From the NCBI GenBank assembly GCA_902774165.1, contig CACYHJ010000113.1:1-7969 (forward strand): a DNA stretch of 7,969 nt, written 5' to 3'. Of this stretch, positions 1 through 6,381 are shown one piece after another. The translations under genes were made by a program, and so were the position numbers. Every line of letters begins with the position of its first letter. Position 1 is the first letter of the stretch. The notes under the pieces were generated by a model. It was not told the DNA's origin. It worked only from the letters and a program-made list of their open reading frames with translations, and did no database searches. The stretch comes from Oscillospiraceae bacterium. Lineage in GTDB: Bacteria; Bacillota; Clostridia; Oscillospirales; Acutalibacteraceae.

Positions 1-47
1 CCGCACGCCCGAATTGTGCGGTGTTGCCTTAGATTGATCATGAATTT
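1..47 (+). other. Undetermined 3' end of an upstream plus-strand transcript
   Basis: This edge stretch directly precedes a strong plus-strand terminator, so it is probably the last part of an upstream gene. Two plus frames are open from the window edge and stop just before the terminator: one at TGA 35-37, the other at TAG 30-32. Which one is coding cannot be decided from so few codons. The first 21 bases also form a 6-bp inverted repeat (CCGCAC / GTGCGG around a 9-nt loop), so a structured RNA tail is equally possible. Confidence 0.3.
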
Positions 48-75
48 GCCGGGGTATCCTGCCCCGGCTTTTTTT
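48..75 (+). terminator. Rho-independent terminator of the upstream transcript
   Basis: A perfect 7-bp GC-rich stem (GCCGGGG at 48-54, CCCCGGC at 62-68) with a 7-nt loop is followed at once by seven T residues (69-75). This is a textbook intrinsic terminator on the plus strand. It isolates the downstream surface-protein gene from whatever lies upstream, in agreement with a separate promoter at 161-189. Confidence 0.9.
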
Positions 76-160
76 ATTCATATCGACAGAAAAGGATCGG
101 ATTCATTTCAGCATACTATACAATATTCAGCGGACATATGAATGTTTTTTAGATTCTCTA

Positions 161-189
161 TTGATTTTTATTATATAATTATATATAAT
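161..189 (+). promoter_or_regulatory. Sigma-A-type promoter of the surface-protein gene
   Basis: A -35 element TTGATT (161-166, four of six consensus bases) and a perfect -10 element TATAAT (184-189) are separated by the optimal 17 bp. Transcription would start near 196, giving a leader of about 33 nt before the ATG at 229. A second TATAAT occurs at 174-179, exactly 10 bp upstream, but its matching -35 position (151-156) is poor. The -10 element lies inside a perfect 16-bp AT palindrome (176-191), which could be a regulator site or a by-product of AT richness. Confidence 0.75.
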
Positions 190-213
190 TAATAAAGAAT
201 AGATTGAAAATAT

Positions 214-229
214 TGGGAGTGTGCTCCTA
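214..229 (+). promoter_or_regulatory. Ribosome binding site inside a small hairpin reaching the start codon
   Basis: The Shine-Dalgarno sequence GGGAG (215-219) lies 9 nt before the ATG at 229. It is complementary to the bases next to the start: GGAG (216-219) pairs with CTCC (224-227) around a TGTG loop, extended by a G-T pair (215/228) and a T-A pair (214/229). The six-pair hairpin would cover both the ribosome binding site and the first base of the start codon. The complementarity is seen directly; any effect on translation is inference. Confidence 0.5.
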
Positions 230-3200
230 TGAAAAAACTATATATTGTGTTTGCATTTGTTCTGATTTCTACGGTGCTTGTCGTATCTTCCGGATTAAGC
301 GGCGCGCTCGCAGCAAATTCCGGCAGCAGCATATCTCACTCCTATTGGAATGATATCAAAATCGGCGTGCCCGAGACGGTGTATATGGAGCCGCAGAACA
401 ACTACGGTACCGCGACCAAAAGCGTAAAGTATTACGTCAATAATACGGTCAGCTCCTCCGGCGGCATTTCGCTGGATCAGGAAAAAAGCAAGACTGTGGG
501 TAAGTTCTATATTTACAGCTCGAAAATCAGCTCCGTCAGCAGCGTATCCGTCGACGGTGCGAGCCTCGGCGACTGGGGGCTGACCAAGAGCGGAAACCTG
601 ACTTACGACACAGAATTCAAGCTGACGCTCTCAAGCGGCATTTCGTCCTCCCAGACCAAAACGCTGGAATGGACGATCAACTGTACCATGACCGACGGCA
701 CCTCCGCAACATTTTACGCATATACCGTGGCGTACGCGCCGTATCTGTCCCCCGTGTTCGCGGCGGGCAGATGTAAAAACACCCGAGGCAGCAACTCCTA
801 CGGCTCCGGCCTTTCCTGGGTCAGCGGTATCCACGGCATCTCCACCGGCGGCGGTTACTATCCTTACAACAACTTCCTGCCGCTGCTGGGCGGCCCGACG
901 CAGGGCAACGGCACAACAAGCCCGGACTCGTGGTTCAACGGCGGCCAGCAGTGCGGCCTGCCCACCAAGGGCGGCTGGTACACCAGCAAGGAATACGGCT
1001 ATAACTACGGAGACGAGACGCTGTGCGTCTTCGAGCGCTCAGCAGAAGCATATATTAATGTCGATACCAGCCGGTATACCAACCTGAAGCAGATCCCGAA
1101 CCTCGACGGCGGCATCTACGTTACCGATAACGAGGGCGCCGGCACCGTCTGGGGATACTGGGGCAAGCTGAACAACTGGGGCGACAGGATCCAGTCCGGC
1201 CGCAACTGGTATACCCGCAGCACCACCAATCCCAGCGAATACGACGCCAGCGTTTCCATTTACGGCGGCGACCGGTGGACAAACCGAGGCAGGAACTGGG
1301 CGATCAGAAACTGCGCGATGGATTCCGCCATCCCCAGCGGTTGGGTCGCGTTCCGCGGCGCGTTCGGCACCGACGGCAGCGGCGACCGCTGCTTCTGCAT
1401 CCTTGACAGCTACGTCAACTTCGTTCAGGTCAATAAGAGCAGCTGGCGGAGCGTCGTTCAGGATGCGCAGAAATACGGTTTTCAGAGCGGATGGTTCAAA
1501 AACGCATCTGATTTCAACAACTGGAAATCTTATTTAAAATCCGTCGCAGAGGCGGTCGGAAACCCCACAACAACGTCCTGCTCCACGACAAATCTCAGCG
1601 GGCAAACGTCAATCCTTTTCAAAGAATATAACACAAACAGCACGACAACGACATCCTGGCGCTCCGAAGTCAACGATCTCGGCGTTGTCAAGATTCTGAA
1701 CGACAGCGGCGTATTCAGCAACCAATATAAGATCGTCGCGATTTCCGGGGTTTCCAACCCGACTGCGAACGCAGCGATTCACGCCGGCGAAGCGTTGACC
1801 CTGACGAAGGGAAGCTATGATAATTTCAACTATCTGGGCAACGTTCTTTCAAAGAATCAGAAATCGACCGGCGCAACCTTTACAAACGCAAACGTCAATA
1901 CCGGTCTGGGTACGGTCAGCACAGCGCTCTCCTACAACCATATCACCCAGACGCAGATTGAAACCGGCGAGCACCGCCGTACGTTCTATTTCCTCGGGAA
2001 AGACGTAACCGTCACCGTCAACCCCAACGGCGGCTCCTGGAACGGGTCTGCCGGCAATTCCACCGTCACGGGTTCTTTTACCGGCACGTTTGCGCCCAAG
2101 AATCCCACCAGAAGCTATGACGGGAGTTATCACTACACCTTTGACGGGTGGGAGATCTCCTCGGGCGGCGGTTCTCTTTCAGGGGGAACGTACACCTTCG
2201 GCGCGTCAAACGGAACGCTTCGTGCGAAATGGAAAGCGACCGCCCACAGCTACACCGACACCGTCACCGCGTCCCCGACCTGCACGGAAACGGGAACGAC
2301 AAAGCATACCTGCTCCTGCGGATACACCTACAACAGCTACCCCGCCGCGCTGGGACACCAGTGGAGCAGCGTCACTTACACATGGAACGGGACCTCCGCC
2401 TGTACGGCCGCCGGCGTTCGAACCTACACCGCGACGTTCAGCAATACCGCGTTCAGCACGCAGACAAAAACGGAATCGATCAGTATCGACCCGACCAATC
2501 ATGCTTCCTACGGCCAATCGCTCGACAGCGCCTCGGTCAGTGAGCCCACCTACACCGCTGCCGGATTTACCGGCAACATCGTCTGCGACGGCTGCCACGC
2601 AGTCCTGACCGAAGGCGAGTCCGTTCCCGCGCTTCGCGCGCTGATTGATCTCGACGATATTTCCGTCGAGGATATTTCCGGAACCGACGGAAAAATCGCG
2701 CTCTCCCCCTCCAAGGATTCTGATATCGGGTTTGAAATCCAGGGATTTGCCGCGACCGGAGACCACACGCTGTACACGACAAAGAGCGGCGCCGCAATCA
2801 GCGACAGCCTGAAGCTCAGCGGTTCCCGTGTGTTCAAGGACGCGGACCCGTCGAAGCTGCAGTACAAATTCACTAAAATGGATTTTACCTCCCTTGACAG
2901 CTTTTACGCCCTGATCAAAGTCACCGGCACGGAGAATCACCGGTACGGAACCGATGAGATTTACACTTATCAAAAAATCAGTCTCGTACCCTCGAAGAAT
3001 ATTGTCTTTGACGATACCGCGGAAGCGATCGTCTATTCGGACGCAGCGGACACTTCTTCCGGTTACGGCATATGGAAACGGGTTTGCGACAACGGCGCTG
3101 TGATCGAAGACGCCTTCGACTCTTTCGGCGATCTTATGACCCAAAGAAACAGCTTTGACGATTCGATCATGTATTCGCTCGGCGACGCGCATCTGGTGAG

Positions 3201-4731
3201 CGTTTCCAACACCTTCCCCGCAAAACAGGGACCGACCGCGCAGTTCACCTTTACCGGCAGCGGATTTGACGTCATTTCTGCGACTGACAGCGACAGCGGT
3301 GTGTTTACCGTTACTGTTTACGCAGGCAGCACCGCTTCCGGAACGCCGGTCAAGACGGAGATCATCGATACGTATTTCGGATATACCTATGAACAGGTGT
3401 TTTATAATCCGCTGAACGGCAGAGTCGTCGACGCAGGGAATCCGCACGGCACGACGCTTTACGCCGCGAGGGAAGACACGCCGGATGCAAGCAAGGTCTA
3501 CAATGATTTCAATTCCGTATTTTATACTACCGACGCCCAGTGGGCGCTGAAGGACGATCAGGGCAATCCGAAACCCGCATACGGCTGGGTCCTGTCGTCG
3601 ACCGACAAAGCTATTTATCAGGTTCCCGTCATATCCGCGGATATGGGCTCGGTGGGTACTTATACCGTCGTTATCCAACCGCGGTTCACACAGATGTACG
3701 GCCACTACAATGAGGACGGCGACGTAAAATACTATAACTTTACGTTTGACGGCGTGCGGATCTATAATCCTGCCGACAGCAACGACGAAGCGCTTGCGCG
3801 TTATGCCGCAAACGGGGAGTCATACGTCAGCTATGAGTTATTCCGGGATGAGATCTCCGATGAAGATCTGGTCCTTCTTGACGGCGTTAACATCCTGAGT
3901 CAAAATGAACTGGCCGCTTATATCAAAGGCGCGCCGAAGCATGAGCTTTATCTGATGCCGAACAGCACCACCGCCTTCAACGTGGATAATTCCGGTCTCA
4001 CGGATGTTCGGATCGGTCTTCGCACCTCGAACGGCGTCCCCTGCGTCGTAACGATCGGCAACGGGTCCGGCGCTCCGAGAACGATCACTGTCGGCAGCGC
4101 GACCGAACAGTATATCTCCCTTAAAGATCTGTTGACCGAGGGACAGACCTCAACCATAACGATCTCGAACGGCGGAAGCGGGAGCTTGTCGATCTCGAGA
4201 ATCATGACGGTTTCAAATGCCGCTCCTTCGGTTGCGAGCGCGGCTCCTGTCCGAAAAGTGATGAGCGTCAATCCGCATACCGCCGGTGTGGCGCAGCAGA
4301 CCGTTCAGATGCTGAACGCGGATATCGCCATCCGCGAAGAATCGGCAGCGGTGACGGTTGAAGACGGCACCGTTATGATCACGCTGCAGACCGGCCCCGA
4401 CGCGGAACGGATCGTGCTGCGCGATGAGGACGGAAATTTCGTCAATCCGGAATCGGTCACGTTCACAACCGACGAAACCGGCGTGAAATACTGGACGGTC
4501 ATCCTGACGGAACAGGAAGCGGGCGAATACGTCTATACCCTTCAGGCAGAGTATGAGAACGGATATACGGGCAACCGTCAGCCGATGCGCGTCACCGCCT
4601 TCGCGGCAGGGCTCCCTGCGGACGGCGAACAGGGTGAGGGCGCGCTGACCGACGGTCTGCTGCTTCAGTCCCTTCTGAAGTTTTTGGAACGACTGATCGA
4701 GTTCTTCAAACAGATCTTCGCGGTCGTCTGA
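229..4731 (+). CDS. Large secreted multidomain surface protein
   Basis: This 1500-residue exported protein has no single family assignment that I recognise. Residues 1-29 form a Sec signal peptide (KK start, hydrophobic core 5-20, likely cleavage after Ala-Leu-Ala at 26-28 or the next Ala). Residues 30-590 are unassigned and rich in Ser, Gly, Trp and Tyr, with a duplicated GRNWxxR motif at 324-330 and 354-360. Residues 592-669 resemble an InlB B-repeat (Listeria-Bacteroides type) module, with NPNGG near the start, FDGW at 638-641 and an AKW end. Residues 672-800 hold short cysteine-containing segments (C685, C695, C697, C725, C786, C789) of the PTCTETG / CxCG type common in Clostridia surface proteins. 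Residues about 985-1180 look like a beta-sandwich, possibly galactose-binding-like (FTFTGSGFDVIS, then GTYTVVI and FDGVRIYNP). The protein ends in a charged amphipathic helix (1476-1500) with no LPXTG signal. Adhesion or glycan binding is plausible, but I see no catalytic motif. Its own promoter and flanking terminators suggest a single-gene transcript. Confidence 0.9.
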   Translation: MKKLYIVFAFVLISTVLVVSSGLSGALAANSGSSISHSYWNDIKIGVPETVYMEPQNNYGTATKSVKYYVNNTVSSSGGISLDQEKSKTVGKFYIYSSKISSVSSVSVDGASLGDWGLTKSGNLTYDTEFKLTLSSGISSSQTKTLEWTINCTMTDGTSATFYAYTVAYAPYLSPVFAAGRCKNTRGSNSYGSGLSWVSGIHGISTGGGYYPYNNFLPLLGGPTQGNGTTSPDSWFNGGQQCGLPTKGGWYTSKEYGYNYGDETLCVFERSAEAYINVDTSRYTNLKQIPNLDGGIYVTDNEGAGTVWGYWGKLNNWGDRIQSGRNWYTRSTTNPSEYDASVSIYGGDRWTNRGRNWAIRNCAMDSAIPSGWVAFRGAFGTDGSGDRCFCILDSYVNFVQVNKSSWRSVVQDAQKYGFQSGWFKNASDFNNWKSYLKSVAEAVGNPTTTSCSTTNLSGQTSILFKEYNTNSTTTTSWRSEVNDLGVVKILNDSGVFSNQYKIVAISGVSNPTANAAIHAGEALTLTKGSYDNFNYLGNVLSKNQKSTGATFTNANVNTGLGTVSTALSYNHITQTQIETGEHRRTFYFLGKDVTVTVNPNGGSWNGSAGNSTVTGSFTGTFAPKNPTRSYDGSYHYTFDGWEISSGGGSLSGGTYTFGASNGTLRAKWKATAHSYTDTVTASPTCTETGTTKHTCSCGYTYNSYPAALGHQWSSVTYTWNGTSACTAAGVRTYTATFSNTAFSTQTKTESISIDPTNHASYGQSLDSASVSEPTYTAAGFTGNIVCDGCHAVLTEGESVPALRALIDLDDISVEDISGTDGKIALSPSKDSDIGFEIQGFAATGDHTLYTTKSGAAISDSLKLSGSRVFKDADPSKLQYKFTKMDFTSLDSFYALIKVTGTENHRYGTDEIYTYQKISLVPSKNIVFDDTAEAIVYSDAADTSSGYGIWKRVCDNGAVIEDAFDSFGDLMTQRNSFDDSIMYSLGDAHLVSVSNTFPAKQGPTAQFTFTGSGFDVISATDSDSGVFTVTVYAGSTASGTPVKTEIIDTYFGYTYEQVFYNPLNGRVVDAGNPHGTTLYAAREDTPDASKVYNDFNSVFYTTDAQWALKDDQGNPKPAYGWVLSSTDKAIYQVPVISADMGSVGTYTVVIQPRFTQMYGHYNEDGDVKYYNFTFDGVRIYNPADSNDEALARYAANGESYVSYELFRDEISDEDLVLLDGVNILSQNELAAYIKGAPKHELYLMPNSTTAFNVDNSGLTDVRIGLRTSNGVPCVVTIGNGSGAPRTITVGSATEQYISLKDLLTEGQTSTITISNGGSGSLSISRIMTVSNAAPSVASAAPVRKVMSVNPHTAGVAQQTVQMLNADIAIREESAAVTVEDGTVMITLQTGPDAERIVLRDEDGNFVNPESVTFTTDETGVKYWTVILTEQEAGEYVYTLQAEYENGYTGNRQPMRVTAFAAGLPADGEQGEGALTDGLLLQSLLKFLERLIEFFKQIFAVV

Positions 4732-4781
4732 TCCTGAGTTCTGCGTCATCAACTGCTCCGTTGACATTTTTATAAAAGAAG

Positions 4782-4818
4782 CGAGACCGGAGACAATCTC
4801 CGATCTCGTTTTTCTTTT
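4782..4818. terminator. Intrinsic terminator between convergent genes, probably bidirectional
   Basis: The hairpin is CGAGA (4782-4786), one mismatch, CGGAG (4788-4792), a 5-nt loop, CTCCG (4798-4802), one mismatch, TCTCG (4804-4808). It is followed on the plus strand by TTTTTCTTTT (4809-4818), ending the surface-protein transcript 50 nt after its stop. Read on the minus strand, the same stem is followed by CTTCTTTTATA, a weaker U-tract. It can therefore also end the convergent operon, whose last stop codon is at 4851-4849. The rest of the 117-nt gap holds nothing else I can identify. Confidence 0.85.
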
Positions 4819-4848
4819 CATTATCCGCATCGAATAACCGGCGGTTTC

Positions 4849-5436
4849 TTAAAGCATCGTCTCGTCATAAACGGCTCTGACGCCGCCGATAAAGCGAGGC
4901 CTTGTCCGGGCGGCCAGCAGGATCGCGTCGCCGATTTTCTGATGCTCCATCGTCAGCGGAACAGCGACCTTTTTCAGGTGCATCCCGATCATTGTGCCGC
5001 CGATATCCAGCCCGGCGTCCGCGCGGATCTCCTCAAGCACGACCGGATGCGCAAGGCCGTGATATGCGGCGGTTGCAAAGGACCCGCCCGCCTTCACCTG
5101 AGGAACTACGTTGACAACCTCGGCGCCTGAAACCGCTTCGCATTCGGTGACGATTGCGCGGTTCAGATGCTCGCAGCACTGGGCGGCAAGAAAGATCCCC
5201 TTTTCTTTCAGAACGCCGTAGATCCCGCGAAATACTGCCTCTCCCGCGTCGGGATGGGAGAAGCTGCCGAAGCTCTTGCCGAGGATCCGGCTGGTGGAAC
5301 AGCCCACCACAACAATCTGCCCGGCGGACAGCCTTGCCTTTTCGCAAAGCTCAGCGGCGGCCGCAGCAGCGTCCTGTTCCAGCAGCGCGAGCGCTTTATT
5401 CTCCAATTTATCGTAAATAAATTCCTTGATCTGCAT
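4849..5436 (-). CDS. YwlG/UPF0340 (DUF436, TIGR01440-type) family protein
   Basis: This 195-residue cytosolic protein belongs to the uncharacterised UPF0340 family (Bacillus subtilis YwlG); no reaction is established for it that I know of. The family blocks are all present: VVGCSTS (43-49), QCCEHLNRA (86-94), VPQVKAGGSFA (111-121), DAGLDIGGTMIGMH (140-153) and TRPRFIGGVRAVY (178-190). Length is close to the roughly 180-190 residues usual for the family, so it looks intact. The vicinal Cys87-Cys88 with Glu89, His90 and Asn92 look like a possible metal or catalytic centre, which is an inference. A GTG at 5445 is in frame, but the ATG at 5436 is preferred because GGGTGATC (5447-5440) before it matches the 16S anti-Shine-Dalgarno tail. 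It starts 15 nt after the lyase stop and is the last gene of the operon. Confidence 0.9.
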   Translation of the reverse strand: MQIKEFIYDKLENKALALLEQDAAAAAAELCEKARLSAGQIVVVGCSTSRILGKSFGSFSHPDAGEAVFRGIYGVLKEKGIFLAAQCCEHLNRAIVTECEAVSGAEVVNVVPQVKAGGSFATAAYHGLAHPVVLEEIRADAGLDIGGTMIGMHLKKVAVPLTMEHQKIGDAILLAARTRPRFIGGVRAVYDETML

Positions 5437-5439
5437 TTT

Positions 5440-5447
5440 GATCACCC
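5440..5447 (-). promoter_or_regulatory. Ribosome binding site deciding the start of the UPF0340 gene
   Basis: On the minus strand GGGTGATC is followed by AAA and then ATG (5436-5434). It fits the 3' half of the extended Shine-Dalgarno consensus AAGGAGGTGATC, with seven exact matches plus a possible G-U pair. The in-frame GTG at 5445 lies inside this motif and has no site of its own, so it is unlikely to be the start. Confidence 0.65.
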
Positions 5448-5451
5448 GACG

Positions 5452-6366
5452 TTATTTTTCAAAAATCCCGTTTCTGACGGCAGCGTCGTGCCAGACCCTC
5501 AGATTTTTAAATCCCTGAGGGCTGATGCGCCTCTCCGCGTGCTCTCTGGTCACCGGAAGGAACGGAATGCCCTGCAGCGACACAAGATATTTTGCCGAGG
5601 CGCAGAATCCGTTGTCAATGACGTCGCTCAGCGAACAGACCTGCGCGTGATATTCCCGCGCCTTGTCAAGATCGCCGTCCGCAAAGCTGTCCCACATCCT
5701 GCGCAGGATCCCGACCCCGCAAGTGCTGGGCGTGGCGATCACGCCGCGGGCGCCTGCCTCATAGGCCTCCAGAAGATACGGGATATTCGCCTGCAGCACG
5801 CAGGAGTCGCCCTGAACGGCGAGCTTATCGCAGATGCCGCCCTCCATCAGGCAGGTGGTATCCTTGATGCCCTTGATTGCGCCGTCCGCCACCAGCTGCC
5901 CGTAAGCCGCGCCGGACATCTTGTTGTTGGGATAGCCGGGGAATTCATACACAAGCACCGGTTTCGTCGCATGGGACGCAAGCTCGCCGATATAGCCAAC
6001 CATACGCGGGTCGTCGTTGCCGTAACTCTTCGTGACAAACACCAGCGCGTCAACGCCGGTATCCTCCATGCGTCTGATCTCCTCCAGCTGCATTTCCCAG
6101 CCCGGCTCCAGATTCGCAGTGGCGATCACCTTATGCCCGGCGGAATTCTTTACCGCGATCGAGGCGCATTTCACCCGCTCGTCGAGGGTGAGCGTCGTCA
6201 TCTCGGAGCTGCCGCAGACCGAAAACAAATGATGGGCGCCCTGCGCGACCTGCCACTGCACATATTCAGCGTACAGGTCGTAGTCGATCGAGAGATCCTC
6301 TTTATAAGGCGTGAGCAGCAGCGAATAAACGCCGCCCCAGCCCTTTTCAAGCTCATGTAAATTCAT
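5452..6366 (-). CDS. DapA/NanA-superfamily Schiff-base lyase or aldolase
   Basis: This 304-residue cytosolic TIM-barrel enzyme belongs to the dihydrodipicolinate synthase / N-acetylneuraminate lyase superfamily, which joins or splits pyruvate-type units through a lysine Schiff base. Numbering from the ATG at 6366, the Schiff-base lysine is Lys168 (in GIKDTT) and the catalytic tyrosine is Tyr140 (in LVYEFPG). The 28-residue spacing between them equals that of E. coli DapA (Tyr133, Lys161). The substrate loop, normally GTTGE, reads GSSEM (52-56) and seems one residue shorter, which argues against lysine biosynthesis and for a sugar-acid or related substrate. Length is typical for the family. 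A GTG at 6375 is in frame but forms part of the Shine-Dalgarno sequence AAGGCGGTG, so the ATG at 6366 is chosen. It lies between GH4 and UPF0340 genes, which suggests carbohydrate catabolism. The exact substrate cannot be read from the sequence. Confidence 0.9.
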   Translation of the reverse strand: MNLHELEKGWGGVYSLLLTPYKEDLSIDYDLYAEYVQWQVAQGAHHLFSVCGSSEMTTLTLDERVKCASIAVKNSAGHKVIATANLEPGWEMQLEEIRRMEDTGVDALVFVTKSYGNDDPRMVGYIGELASHATKPVLVYEFPGYPNNKMSGAAYGQLVADGAIKGIKDTTCLMEGGICDKLAVQGDSCVLQANIPYLLEAYEAGARGVIATPSTCGVGILRRMWDSFADGDLDKAREYHAQVCSLSDVIDNGFCASAKYLVSLQGIPFLPVTREHAERRISPQGFKNLRVWHDAAVRNGIFEK

Positions 6367-6372
6367 GTTTGG

Positions 6373-6381
6373 CACCGCCTT
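6373..6381 (-). promoter_or_regulatory. Ribosome binding site of the lyase gene, overlapping the GH4 stop codon
   Basis: AAGGCGGTG on the minus strand matches the consensus AAGGAGGTG at eight of nine bases. Its core ends 8 nt before the ATG at 6366. Its first two bases are the last two of the TAA stop (6382-6380) of the GH4 gene. Ribosomes finishing GH4 would therefore uncover or occupy this site, a layout typical of translational coupling. The in-frame GTG at 6375 lies within the motif. Confidence 0.8.

Noticed and set aside
1..21. Inverted repeat at the left edge as the end of a tRNA or other RNA gene
   Set aside because: The 6-bp stem has a 9-nt loop and no CCA or conserved T-loop sequence, so a tRNA is not supported; only an undefined transcript end can be claimed.
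2090..2608. Two overlapping plus-strand frames of 131 and 172 codons inside the surface-protein gene
   Set aside because: Their translations are low-complexity (Pro/Arg/Thr-rich) out-of-frame readings, while the main frame carries the InlB-like and cysteine modules there.
2206..3705. A 499-codon minus-strand open frame inside the surface-protein gene
   Set aside because: It lies antisense to a gene with signal peptide, promoter and recognisable modules. Its translation is rich in Arg, Gly and Val without domain motifs, and the codon bias of the plus strand explains the absence of stops.
4213..4830. A 205-codon minus-strand frame running through the convergent terminator
   Set aside because: It crosses the terminator hairpin and the end of the surface-protein gene antisense, and shows no domain signature.
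5167..6360. A 397-codon plus-strand open frame across the UPF0340 and lyase genes
   Set aside because: It is antisense to two conserved enzyme genes with intact family motifs, and its own translation shows no recognisable family.
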